From: Hymenolepis diminuta
Lineage: Eukaryota > Platyhelminthes > Cestoda > Cyclophyllidea > Hymenolepididae
Length of the DNA stretch: 64,000 bases
Assembly (NCBI GenBank): GCA_900708905.1
Contig: CAADRB010000001.1
Span: forward strand, 2,521,831-2,585,830
Direction of reading: 5' to 3'
Shown here: positions 14,501 through 26,500 of the stretch, piece by piece
Layout: each line of letters opens with the position of its first letter
Position numbering within the stretch: the stretch's first letter is position 1
Program-made: the position numbers and the translations under genes
Notes under the pieces: model-generated
Databases searched by the model: none
What the model saw: the letters and a program-made list of their open reading frames with translations, nothing else
What the model was told of the DNA's origin: nothing

Positions 14501-17500
14501 GTAGGAGAGGTGAAACACCGTCGTAAATTTTAACGAATTTCGAAATGATGGTATTGGCAAAATTAAATTTTCCTCATTAAAAACCTGCAAATTGATATAA
14601 ATTAGAATTGCCGCCAAAATCAATTTTTAAAAAAATGCATTACAAAATAATATCTCGACAGTTTCGCATTTTTAGTAGTTAATGTTTGAATTAAAGTATC
14701 AATATTTGAATAAATACTAGAGAAATTTGTTAAATTAATGATTTATTTATTCTTTTTAGTCCATGTGAAGAGACTTCACGCCAGACGCATAAGCTCAACT
14801 TCCCAAGTTGGTCAGAATTCAACGGATCAGAGTTATCCTACACCTCCAAATCAAAACCTTCCATCTAATAAGCATCTCCCACTTCAAACTACTCACGAAG
14901 TTGAGGATTGGGAGAGGGAAGGAGAAGCAAGGGACATTAATGTACACCAACAAGCCGTGAATGCTAGGGCTTCATACCTCCCCGTTCAGGCTTCTCCTCC
15001 AACCACAACCTCAATCATTCCTCCCTTCTCCGTTCGAGAACCCGTGGAAAAACAAGTTCGAAATTGGCTTGAAAGTACTTCGGATGAATACGATATTTTA
15101 CTTAAACGGTGAGTTATTGTATGCATTTACGGTAATGGCCATTATTGTTTTACATGTGACAGCAATTTATTAGGACAATTATTGCCCTTACGTAAGCAAA
15201 TGTTTTAGGGGAGTGCAAAACAAACGCCCATAAAGGCACACAAAATTTTGGCAATGGGTTTAATAATTAGGCTTTAGAGGAACTGTCATTCGTAAATTAA
15301 CCAATGCATTAAGAATACACCCACGAATTAATTTTATTTAACTATAGGTAAATACAAAGACACCTCCTATTCTGTGTTTATTCGTTCTGTAAGTGGAGAT
15401 AGAGTTTATTAAAACATACGCAATTTTTTTCATTTCGATAGGGAACTTAATCATAAGTATTAGATCTGTTGTCCATTTCATCTCCTAGTTATATAACAAT
15501 ATCCCCTACCTTAGTATGCAAAATGGACTTCGGACAATTTGACCTTCAAATATAGTATTTTCATGCAACTCTCTATTAATTCACGCCCCTTTCCCTAAAA
15601 GACCTTGATTAATTAAAGATATATTATATATTATTATTTTAATTTGGAGATCATTTTGAAAGTTAATTTTTTATCTCAAAATTAGCTGAAGTTAAACGAA
15701 TGAGCTTTTAGAGCCGTCCGTTTAAGCTTGCTCGATTTAAAACTAGTACGCAATCCTCTTTGAACGAGAAAGGATCGCCTAATGTTCATTTTGCAAGTAT
15801 AATTTTTACATAAAGATGCATAACTTTAAATAATACGGTTATCAAACAAGGTGGACTATATTTGAAACTTGAATCTCAACCGGTTACTCTTTGTGCTTAA
15901 TATTCTTTTAGGATTAGGTGAAAATTTTATATCTGTTAGAGAAAAATTTTCATGTCACTGATCCTCGTGATCGGCGATTTGAATTCCCTCCTAACATTAT
16001 GATCACGTATTACGCCGTGCAACTTTAAAATCAGACGCAACTTTTAAATTTATTTGAGCTGTGTTTACTCGAGATGAATAAAATTTAGATGAAAATGTGA
16101 TAATTTTGCATTAATGTCTGGAATAAAAGTTCATAAGTGTTCAAATGAAGTTCATTTTTCTATCACTTATTGCGTGTTCTTTATGAAAGTTTGGTCATAA
16201 TTATGATATGTGCGGAGTGATGAATGCTGATAGCCAATTAAAACAAATAATTACGGAATGACGTAGTTATTTTTTTATTTGAATCCTATATTTACTTCAC
16301 ATTTTTTATTTGAAATCATTTTTAGTAAAGTTGGTTTAATTTTCTTGCAATGTTTGACTTTAATAAAGATTCTATTTAAGGGTGATTTATGACTCACTGA
16401 TGAATATACTTAATAAGCAATAGAAATATATTTATTTTTGTGGACATTTTAAGTTTCAAAAAGTTGAAATAGCGTAAAAATGATCCATGCCGAAAGATTT
16501 TATTTTGTGTTATACCTTAACATATGAATGTCAAGAGCAACGCATTCAACTTTTAATGTAAATATGAAATGGGGCAATCCAAAACATGAGGTTTCAAGTA
16601 AATCGATTATAAATTAATAAAACTTTTGGATTTAAATGAAGTATAATAAATGTTCTCCCCTAAAAAATTATTAGATTAAAAAATATTAAACGCATATAAG
16701 ATGAACCTAATCCGATTATGTCGGTATTTTTCTACAGTAAGTTGTTTTAATAAAGTTGGTTTATAAACTTAATAATAATTAAAGAATAAAATAAAATTCG
16801 AGTAATGACATGGAAAAATGCTGTCACTTTACTAAATTCTATTAAAGTCCATTTAATTTTGAAGCTTTCATTTGCGAAAATATTTAGAGAAATTGAAGTA
16901 TTACTTATAGGTGTCAGAATCTTGTAAGTAGTCCCAAAATCTTTTAAACTCGCAAATATCCACCATTTTATTCACCATTAAATTTTCTCTGCAATTTTAA
17001 CATATGAAATGGACACTCAGTTAAATTCTACAAATAGTTAACTCCCTTTAACATTAAAAGGCAAAAAAATTATCAAAAAGTTTTTTAATTCTACGACAAA
17101 AAACATTGAGAGTCAATGTTTTATAAGTGTAATTTCATGTTCCCAAACGGTACTTTTAGCATTTACTTTATTTATTTATTTAATAGCCAGGACAAGGCAA
17201 AAGTATTCACAATTTTACTTACCATTTATCAAGGAAAAGAATCTTAATTCAAAGAACTGTTTAGCAGTTCAGTGTAAGTTCAGAAAAGGGGTCGGATGTT
17301 AATAAAAATTCAAGTTTCAACATGAAGGAATCTTACGAATTTGACTTTTTTGAGTAGGTTGGTAAATCTTTTTCTTCTTGGTTATATAGTTCAATGTACC
17401 ACATTAAAGTGTCTAAATAACTGAATTTTGTTATTTTTCGCCTATCTTTTGAGTCAGTTTCAGGCCGGTTGAATACAATAGATTAGTAGTCAACAACCAA

Positions 17501-20500
17501 AGATAAATTTTTTTCCTAAAGTCAAAGTGATTGCAAATGACAAGGGATTACATGATTTTAGTATGACAGAGGTCAATAGAATTCACTCTTGCTGAACGCG
17601 CAAATGACCTTCATTAAAAATGTAACTTTTATTTTCGTCCTATAGTGAAATAATTCGCAAATGGACGCAGTTGTTTGCAGTAGTCATCCGACTAAAAATC
17701 CCTTTATAGAGCTGATTTATGTCATGCTACTAATTTAATGTGAATTTACTAAAATGCATTAATAGCGTTTTTAATAGACCTGAAAATGGTTTAAACCTGT
17801 AACTTTCAATTTACCGGACATTTTGAACTGAAAATGTAATTCAATTTGCATCAGGTTTTTTCTTTATAGCTTTAAGTCAAAGATATAGAATCATGCAATC
17901 TCAGTAAGCAAATAACCTGAAACTTTCATGGATTTTTACTCGAATCCGTTTCTCAAATTAATTATTAACGAGATTTAATTATGGTACTTCTATGGAGGAA
18001 TTTCATATATTGTTAGATATTGGAAAATCATCGCGTCATTATTCGTTATGTAAAAATACGTGTTGAACATGTGTCTTCATATAGGTGATAATAAGAAGGG
18101 GAAGATGGGAAGAATTGGTTCTTCAAACTCGAGTAGGAGCCTTCGTGCTTTTGTTCTAAAGACATCAGAGATTTATGCATTTTTTCGGCAGCTACGTGAT
18201 AAAATTTATTTTTATTTCATTGTTTTATAACCTACAGTATTATGACTTAAATAAGCTAATTTAGAGGTAAAAAGACGTAAAATTTAATTAAAAATAATAA
18301 CATTTCGACTTTCATAAAAAAGTCATTTTTGCAAGGTTTTAGATATTTAATACTCTTTCTTTGAGTCACATGAAAAATTGTTTCTTTTTATATTTGGCTC
18401 TATTTTGGATTAATTGCTTTAGCAAAAATAGAAATCGTCAACAAATCTTATAATAGTTGCTCCAAAGAGGGAAGTTTATTATTATAAAACATCAAAGAGT
18501 AACTTTTTCTCCAAAAAGATGACGGACGCGGGTTTAAAACAGTATAATTCTATTGCTAATGTGACAACTGTCAAACCTACATTTGGAATATATTTAATTT
18601 ACAAAGCAACCTAGAAGAATCCAGGTTTCGTTTGTAAAGTTTATCATTTATGTGCAATTTGCAAGTATTTAATGCAAGGAAATAGTAATAATGATTTTCT
18701 AAACAAATTTTTATTAATTCCTCGTGGTGGAGGAAAAAAATTTGCGTCTTTTACCCTGAGCAAACATTCAAACACATTGAAATTGAGAAAAATTAAAGAG
18801 GGCCCATGTTCACTTTCAAGAAGGAGTATTTAGGCAAAGAAAATGTGAGTTAAGGAATCTAAAGAATCCACACTTCATCTAGAATCAACAATTTGGGTCA
18901 GTTGTGGTTCTTTCAGACTGCTCTTTCTTTTCAATGTCTTGCTCTCCATACGGGTATCCACTTTTTACATATTTCCATCTCCTATCTATTAGACGAAGGA
19001 GTGCACCACTTTGCAGATCACTTGTGGTTTTATTTTGACCGATCCGCCAATGCCTTCCCTTTTCAATTTCAGTTGCACGGAATCGACGACATTATCTTCC
19101 TGATTCTTATATCAGAGTTAGGTGGTAAGGTCAATAATTAAGGCACTTTTATTTTCTTTACCACTTACAATTGCTTAAGAACTAAATGCTTAATAATTTA
19201 ATTAAAAGAGAAGCTCTAAACAATTGCATTTAGTATGATAAAAAAGAAAGCATATTCAGCTACTTTGATGATCCCTTTGATATTTTTAATTAACTTTCAT
19301 TAAATCAGCTTTAAAATTAAATGGTGAGCAAGGGAAGTTTTAATGTTTCCTTTAATAAACCACTAGAATATCTCAAGTACAGAATAAGAAAAATGATTTC
19401 AACAGTGCTGTTCAGAGGTAATATTAAATTCAATCCAATAAAAGCGAGCACACACTTACGCTCGTACCACTTAATGTCGCAACTTATCAAAAATGATGTC
19501 TTTTCTGCCGGAAATACAGGACGAATAAAATCACTTCCTTTAAACAGTTCCTCAATCAAATGGAGAGAAAATATGTAAAAATAAAATTGAATTTTATTTC
19601 CTATTCGGTACGACCACTAAAACCTTTCTTAAAATATTTTTCAGAGGTCGTATTTAAAAATTTAAGTATAATTACTGATCTCTTATGTAACTATTTGCAA
19701 ATGCTTAAAATAATGTTTGTGAAAATTCAATCCTGATGCAGTATATTTTTTAAACAGTCAAAATGGTCAGAGAGAAGATTTCGTGGCTGAAATGCTTTTC
19801 CCAGTTTTTTGGTAATAATTAGCCCCAAATTGTCCAAGTATTCTTTAGTTGATTAATTAGTCAATAACAAAATATTGTTTTTTACAAAATTGTTTATTTA
19901 TTTGCACACAGTTAGACGAAAAATAAGCATTTATCGTCTTGGGAAAGCATCTCTATACAGGAGATGACAAAACAGTTTATGGAATGAGGATCGAGTAGAA
20001 GTAGATGTTACGATCAAGGTTTCCCTATTCTCTGCTTCATGATTCATATTCCAATATTCCAGGTTCATCTGAAAAAATTCATATTAAAGGAAACCGAAGA
20101 TTATTGACTGGTCACACATTATCAATACACTTACGCTTGATATGAGCTAACATAATTCATTATGATGTAACGCAGTAAATCTGAGCTCAACTACTGTGTT
20201 TTGTTTCAGTCGGTCATTAAAATCCAAACACAGCGTTTATTTGATAGTCCTTTTGCTGTAGAGCTCGTTTAAAAATTGAAAATTTGATATCAAAATATTT
20301 GATTATTACTATTGCTGAGAGCATTGCAAAATATATTACAATTTTTATTGTGGGAAACAACTAACATCAAGTAGCAGTAATTCCAACAAATGATAAAAGG
20401 GGAGGAATCATAAAGGCACAGAGGGCTGCAAGAAGGCCTAAAATTATTTCACTTCATTTGATTTTTGTACAATATTTACCGAATGTCAATTCACATTTTA

Positions 20501-23500
20501 AAGTTCAAATTTTACGAATCGTCCCTTGAATTGCAACATATGATTGTTTACGATATTTAACGCTTATTGATTACTATTATTTAATTAAGAAGAATCGATC
20601 TTGCTGCTTCAAATGATTTTTTTCTTCATTTTGTTGAGAAGACAACGCCATATATTTTAACGATCTACAAACCCGATGTTGCATTTTTACCAGGTAGAGA
20701 TGAAACAGAAGGTGGGAGGAGGAACGTGCAGGGTCAGTAATGCACAAAACGAATTTCAAATATGATCTTGAAATATATAAATAGGCTGATCATAAAATAT
20801 AACAGAAATATAGCAAACACAAACAGTAAATGTTATCTTCTCAAGGGAAGATATTTGAAATGATATGTTTCACAAATTAATAGAATACTTCCTTCTTGAC
20901 AGATATACTAAAAATATTTTGACACTTTTAAGGGAAAGTAAATACAAACCGTACTCAACTAGCACGTTCCTTTTTGGAATGATAAAATGTTTGTGACAAA
21001 TAATAGAGTATCATTTAGTAAAATTGTTGATTTCACTTTCTATTTTATCAACAGGGAAAAATAAGGTATTTCATTATGAAGAATTTATAGGTACGCCGAC
21101 CTTCAATCCTGTCAATTTTAGTTGAAAACTTAGGACTTTTTTAAAGGTGCAAACCTTATTATGATATTTATTTAACAGTGAATGAAAATGTGTTGTGGCA
21201 TTTCCGCTTAATAATTTGCACAATTTGTATTAAGAATCTTCATCTCGCAAATAACTTTGTGATGGAAGAACTTCATATAGGTGATAAATCTACAATGGGG
21301 AAGACCGTCAAGAAGACCTTGTTTTCATCCATTATCATATTAATTCACAATTTTGTTTTATTTCATTGTATTTAATTAGGCGTTAGAGAATAGAAATCTT
21401 TTATTCAGGCTGATATGACCCAGGGGAGTTGTAAATGTACTGTAAGAGGCACAGGCATCATGCAATATGTAAACGGTACTTGTACGCCTCTTGAGATATT
21501 TTTAAGAAAGCATTTTTAATCCAGTAAAAATTCTCATGGAAGTACTTAGCACAGGTCAGCTACAAATATATTTGAATGCTTTAAAAAAGGGGAAGTGTTT
21601 AGCAGATCAGGTGTATAATCGTTAATAGCGCACAGCTTAATGTACTCGTCTGTGCATTTAGTGGTCTCGTATTCGACCTTCATTGATACAACTCCAACCG
21701 CTGAAGGCTGGCAAGTGAAAGCGTGGATAAATTCGATTTTCTAATTTGTGAAGCTTCATGGTAATAATTTCTACTCAAGATGGGTGTTATAACATGCTCT
21801 AATAGATGAGCTTTGCAAATATTAATAACGTTATAATTACCTACTTATTATTTTATGAAATTTACCTATCATTCATTAAATTTTTCAAATTTTCTAATTC
21901 CATTCAATCATGTTTCCCAACATATAATAGAATTTTCTGAATTTAATAAGCTCCTAAATTTCATAAATGGGGACCTATGGGTTTAACTTTAAAAAATATT
22001 AATTTGTTTTTTTGTTTGAGAGGACATGATATCTTCAAGTGTTTAGACAAAAGTGACAAAAATTAAATGACGCGTGATTTAAAAGCATCCTCTATACCAG
22101 TTTTTAGTTTATAAAACTTACAAAGTAAAAATTTATTCATTTTATTTGAAAATCGCTTTAAAGTGTGGATCAATAAGTGGAAATTATAAGTTTATTTAAA
22201 TTAAAAACATTTTTAAGCATTTTTCGGTTAAGCAGTTGGGATTAGGTAACAGCGGAATTTAATCTAAATATGTTGGAAAAATGAAAAATATCTAGTAACT
22301 TTTCAAATTCTTTGTATTTATTTAAAATTTCTCCCCAATTCTGATTCAAACATACATTTCAAAATTATTAATTTTCCAAACTAATAATCCGCTTTGACTA
22401 AAATATAAAATTCAAACAATTTGTTTTTGATTACGTAAATGGATTTGAGAAGTAATTTGAATGTCATATGAAGTGGCAACACTGGTTTGTAATTGGGTAC
22501 TTTACCGCAAACAAAAGTTGTCAACTTATTTTGCTTCCGAGCACCACCGTGAGTAGTAAATATAATTCCTAATTAAAATAAACATTTGCGAATGTCTACT
22601 AACTTCTCCCAATAAAAGCGCAAAATACAACAAAGTAATTCCCCATGGTTTACGTAGACAAGCACGTGCTTTGGTCCATCGAGTTAACTGTAGATTGTAT
22701 CAACACGTTTTCCTTAAATTGAAATATTCCTATATTATGGCCAATAGATGATCAATATAGAAGCGTGGTTTATGATCTTTTTTCGAGCACACATCTTCCT
22801 AAATTCCCTTGAGCATCATATTTATTATTCATAAACACTAGTCATCTGCCCACATTCGGGTTCTATTTATGTCTGTAAGCTCCTTGTTTAAAATTAATTG
22901 ACTCCAAATTCATTAAATAACGCCTCCCTAAACTTTGTTTTAGTAGATATTTTAAAAAAGCTCCAATTTTGATGCTCAAATACATTTAGCGCAATATCTT
23001 GGACTTTTATATTGGTGAAGCCATAGAAGTCTACACTGTTTATTCCACATGAAATACTATCTGTTAAAAAAGCAGAATCCAAAAAGATAAAATTGAGAAT
23101 CTGTTGTGTTAAAATGTGATCGGTCGGCGTCTGTCAAAAAATTTTTAAAGATAGCCATTTACGCTTTCACAGATTTTTCCATTATGCACTGTTGATCTTC
23201 TCAGATTTGGCAAATAATAGCAAATGTGAAAATGTCAAAAAAAGATAATTAAATAATAATCATTTCACCAATATATTGAATGAACTCTTCCTTTATTTGG
23301 AAATTTAAATATCTAGATTGAAATAATCCAGTTATAACCTAAACAAAAAGACCTATTGAATTATCAAGGTATTTAGAGCGGTACTTTTAACAAAATAGCA
23401 CGCTTAATAATACGCGGATTTTGTAATTAATTTTTATGATTTTTTTCATATAAATTTTTAAAAACGATCATTTTACTAATATAAAAAATATTGCTACTTA

Positions 23501-26500
23501 AATTATGAATAATAACGGGGGATAGAATCATGGCTTGGAAATTATTTTATGTCGAAATTATTCAAAAAAGCGAGAACGCTCCAGGTATCTAACCTTTCAT
23601 AGGCATACAAAAACAACCAGTAGGCATATCTACACTCCATTTTACAAAAAGATTAGTGTAACTTCACTAATTATTAAAACACTCTAAAATTAAAAATTTC
23701 TTATATTATGTTATTGATGCTGAAAACCCTAAATTACTTTGCCCAATACCTTTACACACTTATCGTACGTTTAAATTTTCAAATAATATGGATGTGAACA
23801 GTGAACGTGAATCGTTTTCCTTTTAGCACTTATTCTCAAAGCCCTATTTTTTCTACCTCTAACTGATTTCAGAGTCCCTATTTCAAAAATTCAATTTTAA
23901 CTCATTTCTGTCACGAACGAGCTTTTAATATGCAGAAAAATTTATTTTATTTCCCTGCATTTCGCCAAGACAATCTTAAAATTTTAACGTCTCACACTTT
24001 CCAGCATTGTCCTTTTTAGAATTTCCTGACGTCGCTTAATTAAAAGCAGATTAAAAAATCTTACCCATTTTTGGGCAATTTAAGTCCCATGGCGCCTAAA
24101 AAGAATTATCAAAGACAGTAAACACGAATTAAACGACACACGTACTTTTAGTGTTAATTAACACCTAGAGTGGGACTCTTGTCTGTTAAGCGTCAATACA
24201 CACATAATGTCTGTTCTTTTGTTACAAAAAGACATCTTCTCTAGTGAACAGAAGAAATGTCTATGCGCACAGAACCCTCAAGCACTTACAGCTTTTGTTA
24301 CTCCTCAGTAATATCATTAGCTCTGATTCATCTCACACTCAGGAATATTAAAAACAACACAGTATCAAATTAATTATTTATCCGCAGTAGTGAATTGAAT
24401 AAACACAATAAGTAGCCTTATTAATTACTTCCACATCTACTTATATTCATCAGTAGTTTTCTCTCGTCATATGGAATTAGTCGAAAACTTGATTTATTTT
24501 TTGCATTCAAGAGAAAGTAGATGAGGTTAGTGACGATGCATTTAATATAGCGTAGCTCACTACAGCCTACTTAAGACATAATCATTTGTACTATTTAAAA
24601 CCTTTGAGATAGAGGTGGTAATATGATTGTTGAGGAATATCTGTGTTCATCGGCATTGTAATCAAATTATCTCAAATAGAACTGTAAGGTAAGAAGTAGT
24701 ACCCAATCGTATTTTAAAACTTTTCGAAATGTTAGAAATCAGGAAGACAAGATTAGTAAGACTTTATTAATTCTATGTATTTTTTATAAAAAGTCTTTTT
24801 CGTATATATAGGAGAATAAGGAAAAATTGTTTAAAATAATAAGTCTTTCTTTACACAACAGAGTCATTTTAAGGACATACTGTTGGGTCAGTGAATATGA
24901 TTTGAGCTATGGAAATCCTTTACAGATCATGAGAGCATACTCAGAGAGCGGAATGCGTTACCGTATCGGCAAAGTTTGGCCAGTAAATGAGAAAGATTAA
25001 TTTATGATATCCTTTTACTCAAAGCGAGTATTGAAAAAATGCTTTCCTAAATAGTATTGACAGTTATTATTTCATTTCTAAATTATCAAAAGTAAAAAAA
25101 TACAAGGTGATCGATCGGTTTCTTCTGATCCTCGTAACAGTTGGGCGAAAAGTAATTTCAGTGGCAGGATTTTATTTAAAAATCTAAAAGTGAGACATTC
25201 ATGTTTGAGAGGTCATCGAAAACTTCCCGTATAAATCAAATTGTTTGGCTAATAGCTTAATACCTTCAGGTCATTTAAAAAACAGAATTCACTTGATGAT
25301 GTTAGTAAATAATCATCGAAATGTAATGTTGACATGTTGAGCGTTTTCATAATTTAATAAGTACTCCTGGGAGTAAAGACGTAACTTTACTTGAGCAGTA
25401 GCTGAAAGATATTCTTATTGATATAGGATGAAGTTAAATACAATTATTATTCCACTTTATTTCTGAACCTTGAAACTAAATACATGCTGGTCGGTTGAGT
25501 TGTAATCGATCTGTCGGGGCTAAATTTGCAATTAAGAGAAATTTTATTTCTAAATTTTATAAAACACCTTGGCAATTGTTTGATATTATTTTAATTGATT
25601 GAGCTTGATTTGTTAAAGTTTGTCCGACACTTCGATAACTCTTAAAGCCAAATGCAAATTTTTTCGCTGCATAACTGTCTTAAACTTTATGAATCTAGGC
25701 AGAGTAGTTGGCAAGGCAGATACCTGCGCGATAGCAAATTGCCTAGCTCTGTACCCCGACTCTCATAAAATTTGTAGTTTCGTATTTTAGATGGTCGGGC
25801 CGAATGAGTATTGCAAAAGGCAAGAATGGAGGAGAGAACAGAAGCCTGGAGCTACGTCATCAAGCCTCCGGTGAATCCGGCAAACGAGTTTCAGCATGTG
25901 GGTCAGAAGCTGGGCACAAAATGCAACTTCCTCGTTTATGGAAACAGACCACCCCTATGAGCCAGGCTATCATCCAAAACCATTTGGAACATCAGAATCA
26001 AAGCTTTGGTCGCTCTCCATCCAAGAAGGAACTAACTGTTCCGTCTTTTGGTTTTGATTCTGGAGAAGTGAGTATGCTCCAAAGTTTGGAGGAAAACCCT
26101 GAAGAAGATTTCATGTCCTTATTACCACCAGTATCTTCTCAAAGACGATTTAGTGACAATCCTTTGACAGCCAAACAACGCGTAAGTTGTGCCTTCCAGC
26201 CAATGATGTCTCCAGCTATTATCAACTACTCCACTCGCAATTTAGAACCAAACGTTAAGCTACAAAGTGCTCCAACTCGTTCCTTCTGTTGTATTTATCA
26301 TAAGAGACAGGGGTACGACAAACCCTATCGTTCGCCAAATTGTACATGTTCTTGCAGCCAGTTGAGGAAAAATCCTATATCTAGTTCCTATACAGAGATG
26401 GTAATGATGTATCCAGGCGAAATGGCAATTCCTAATTGTTGCCATTCCCCACATAACTCAGAAAATTTACCCGCGGAAGAGTGCTGTAGCTGTTCAAGAC

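Larger units (their letters stand above)
12718..14759 (+). other. Intron 3 (2,042 bases, phase 1)
   Basis: Begins GTAAAC and ends in a pyrimidine-rich ttattctttttag. It holds two AT dinucleotide arrays about 140 bases apart. No gene seen. Confidence 0.75.
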
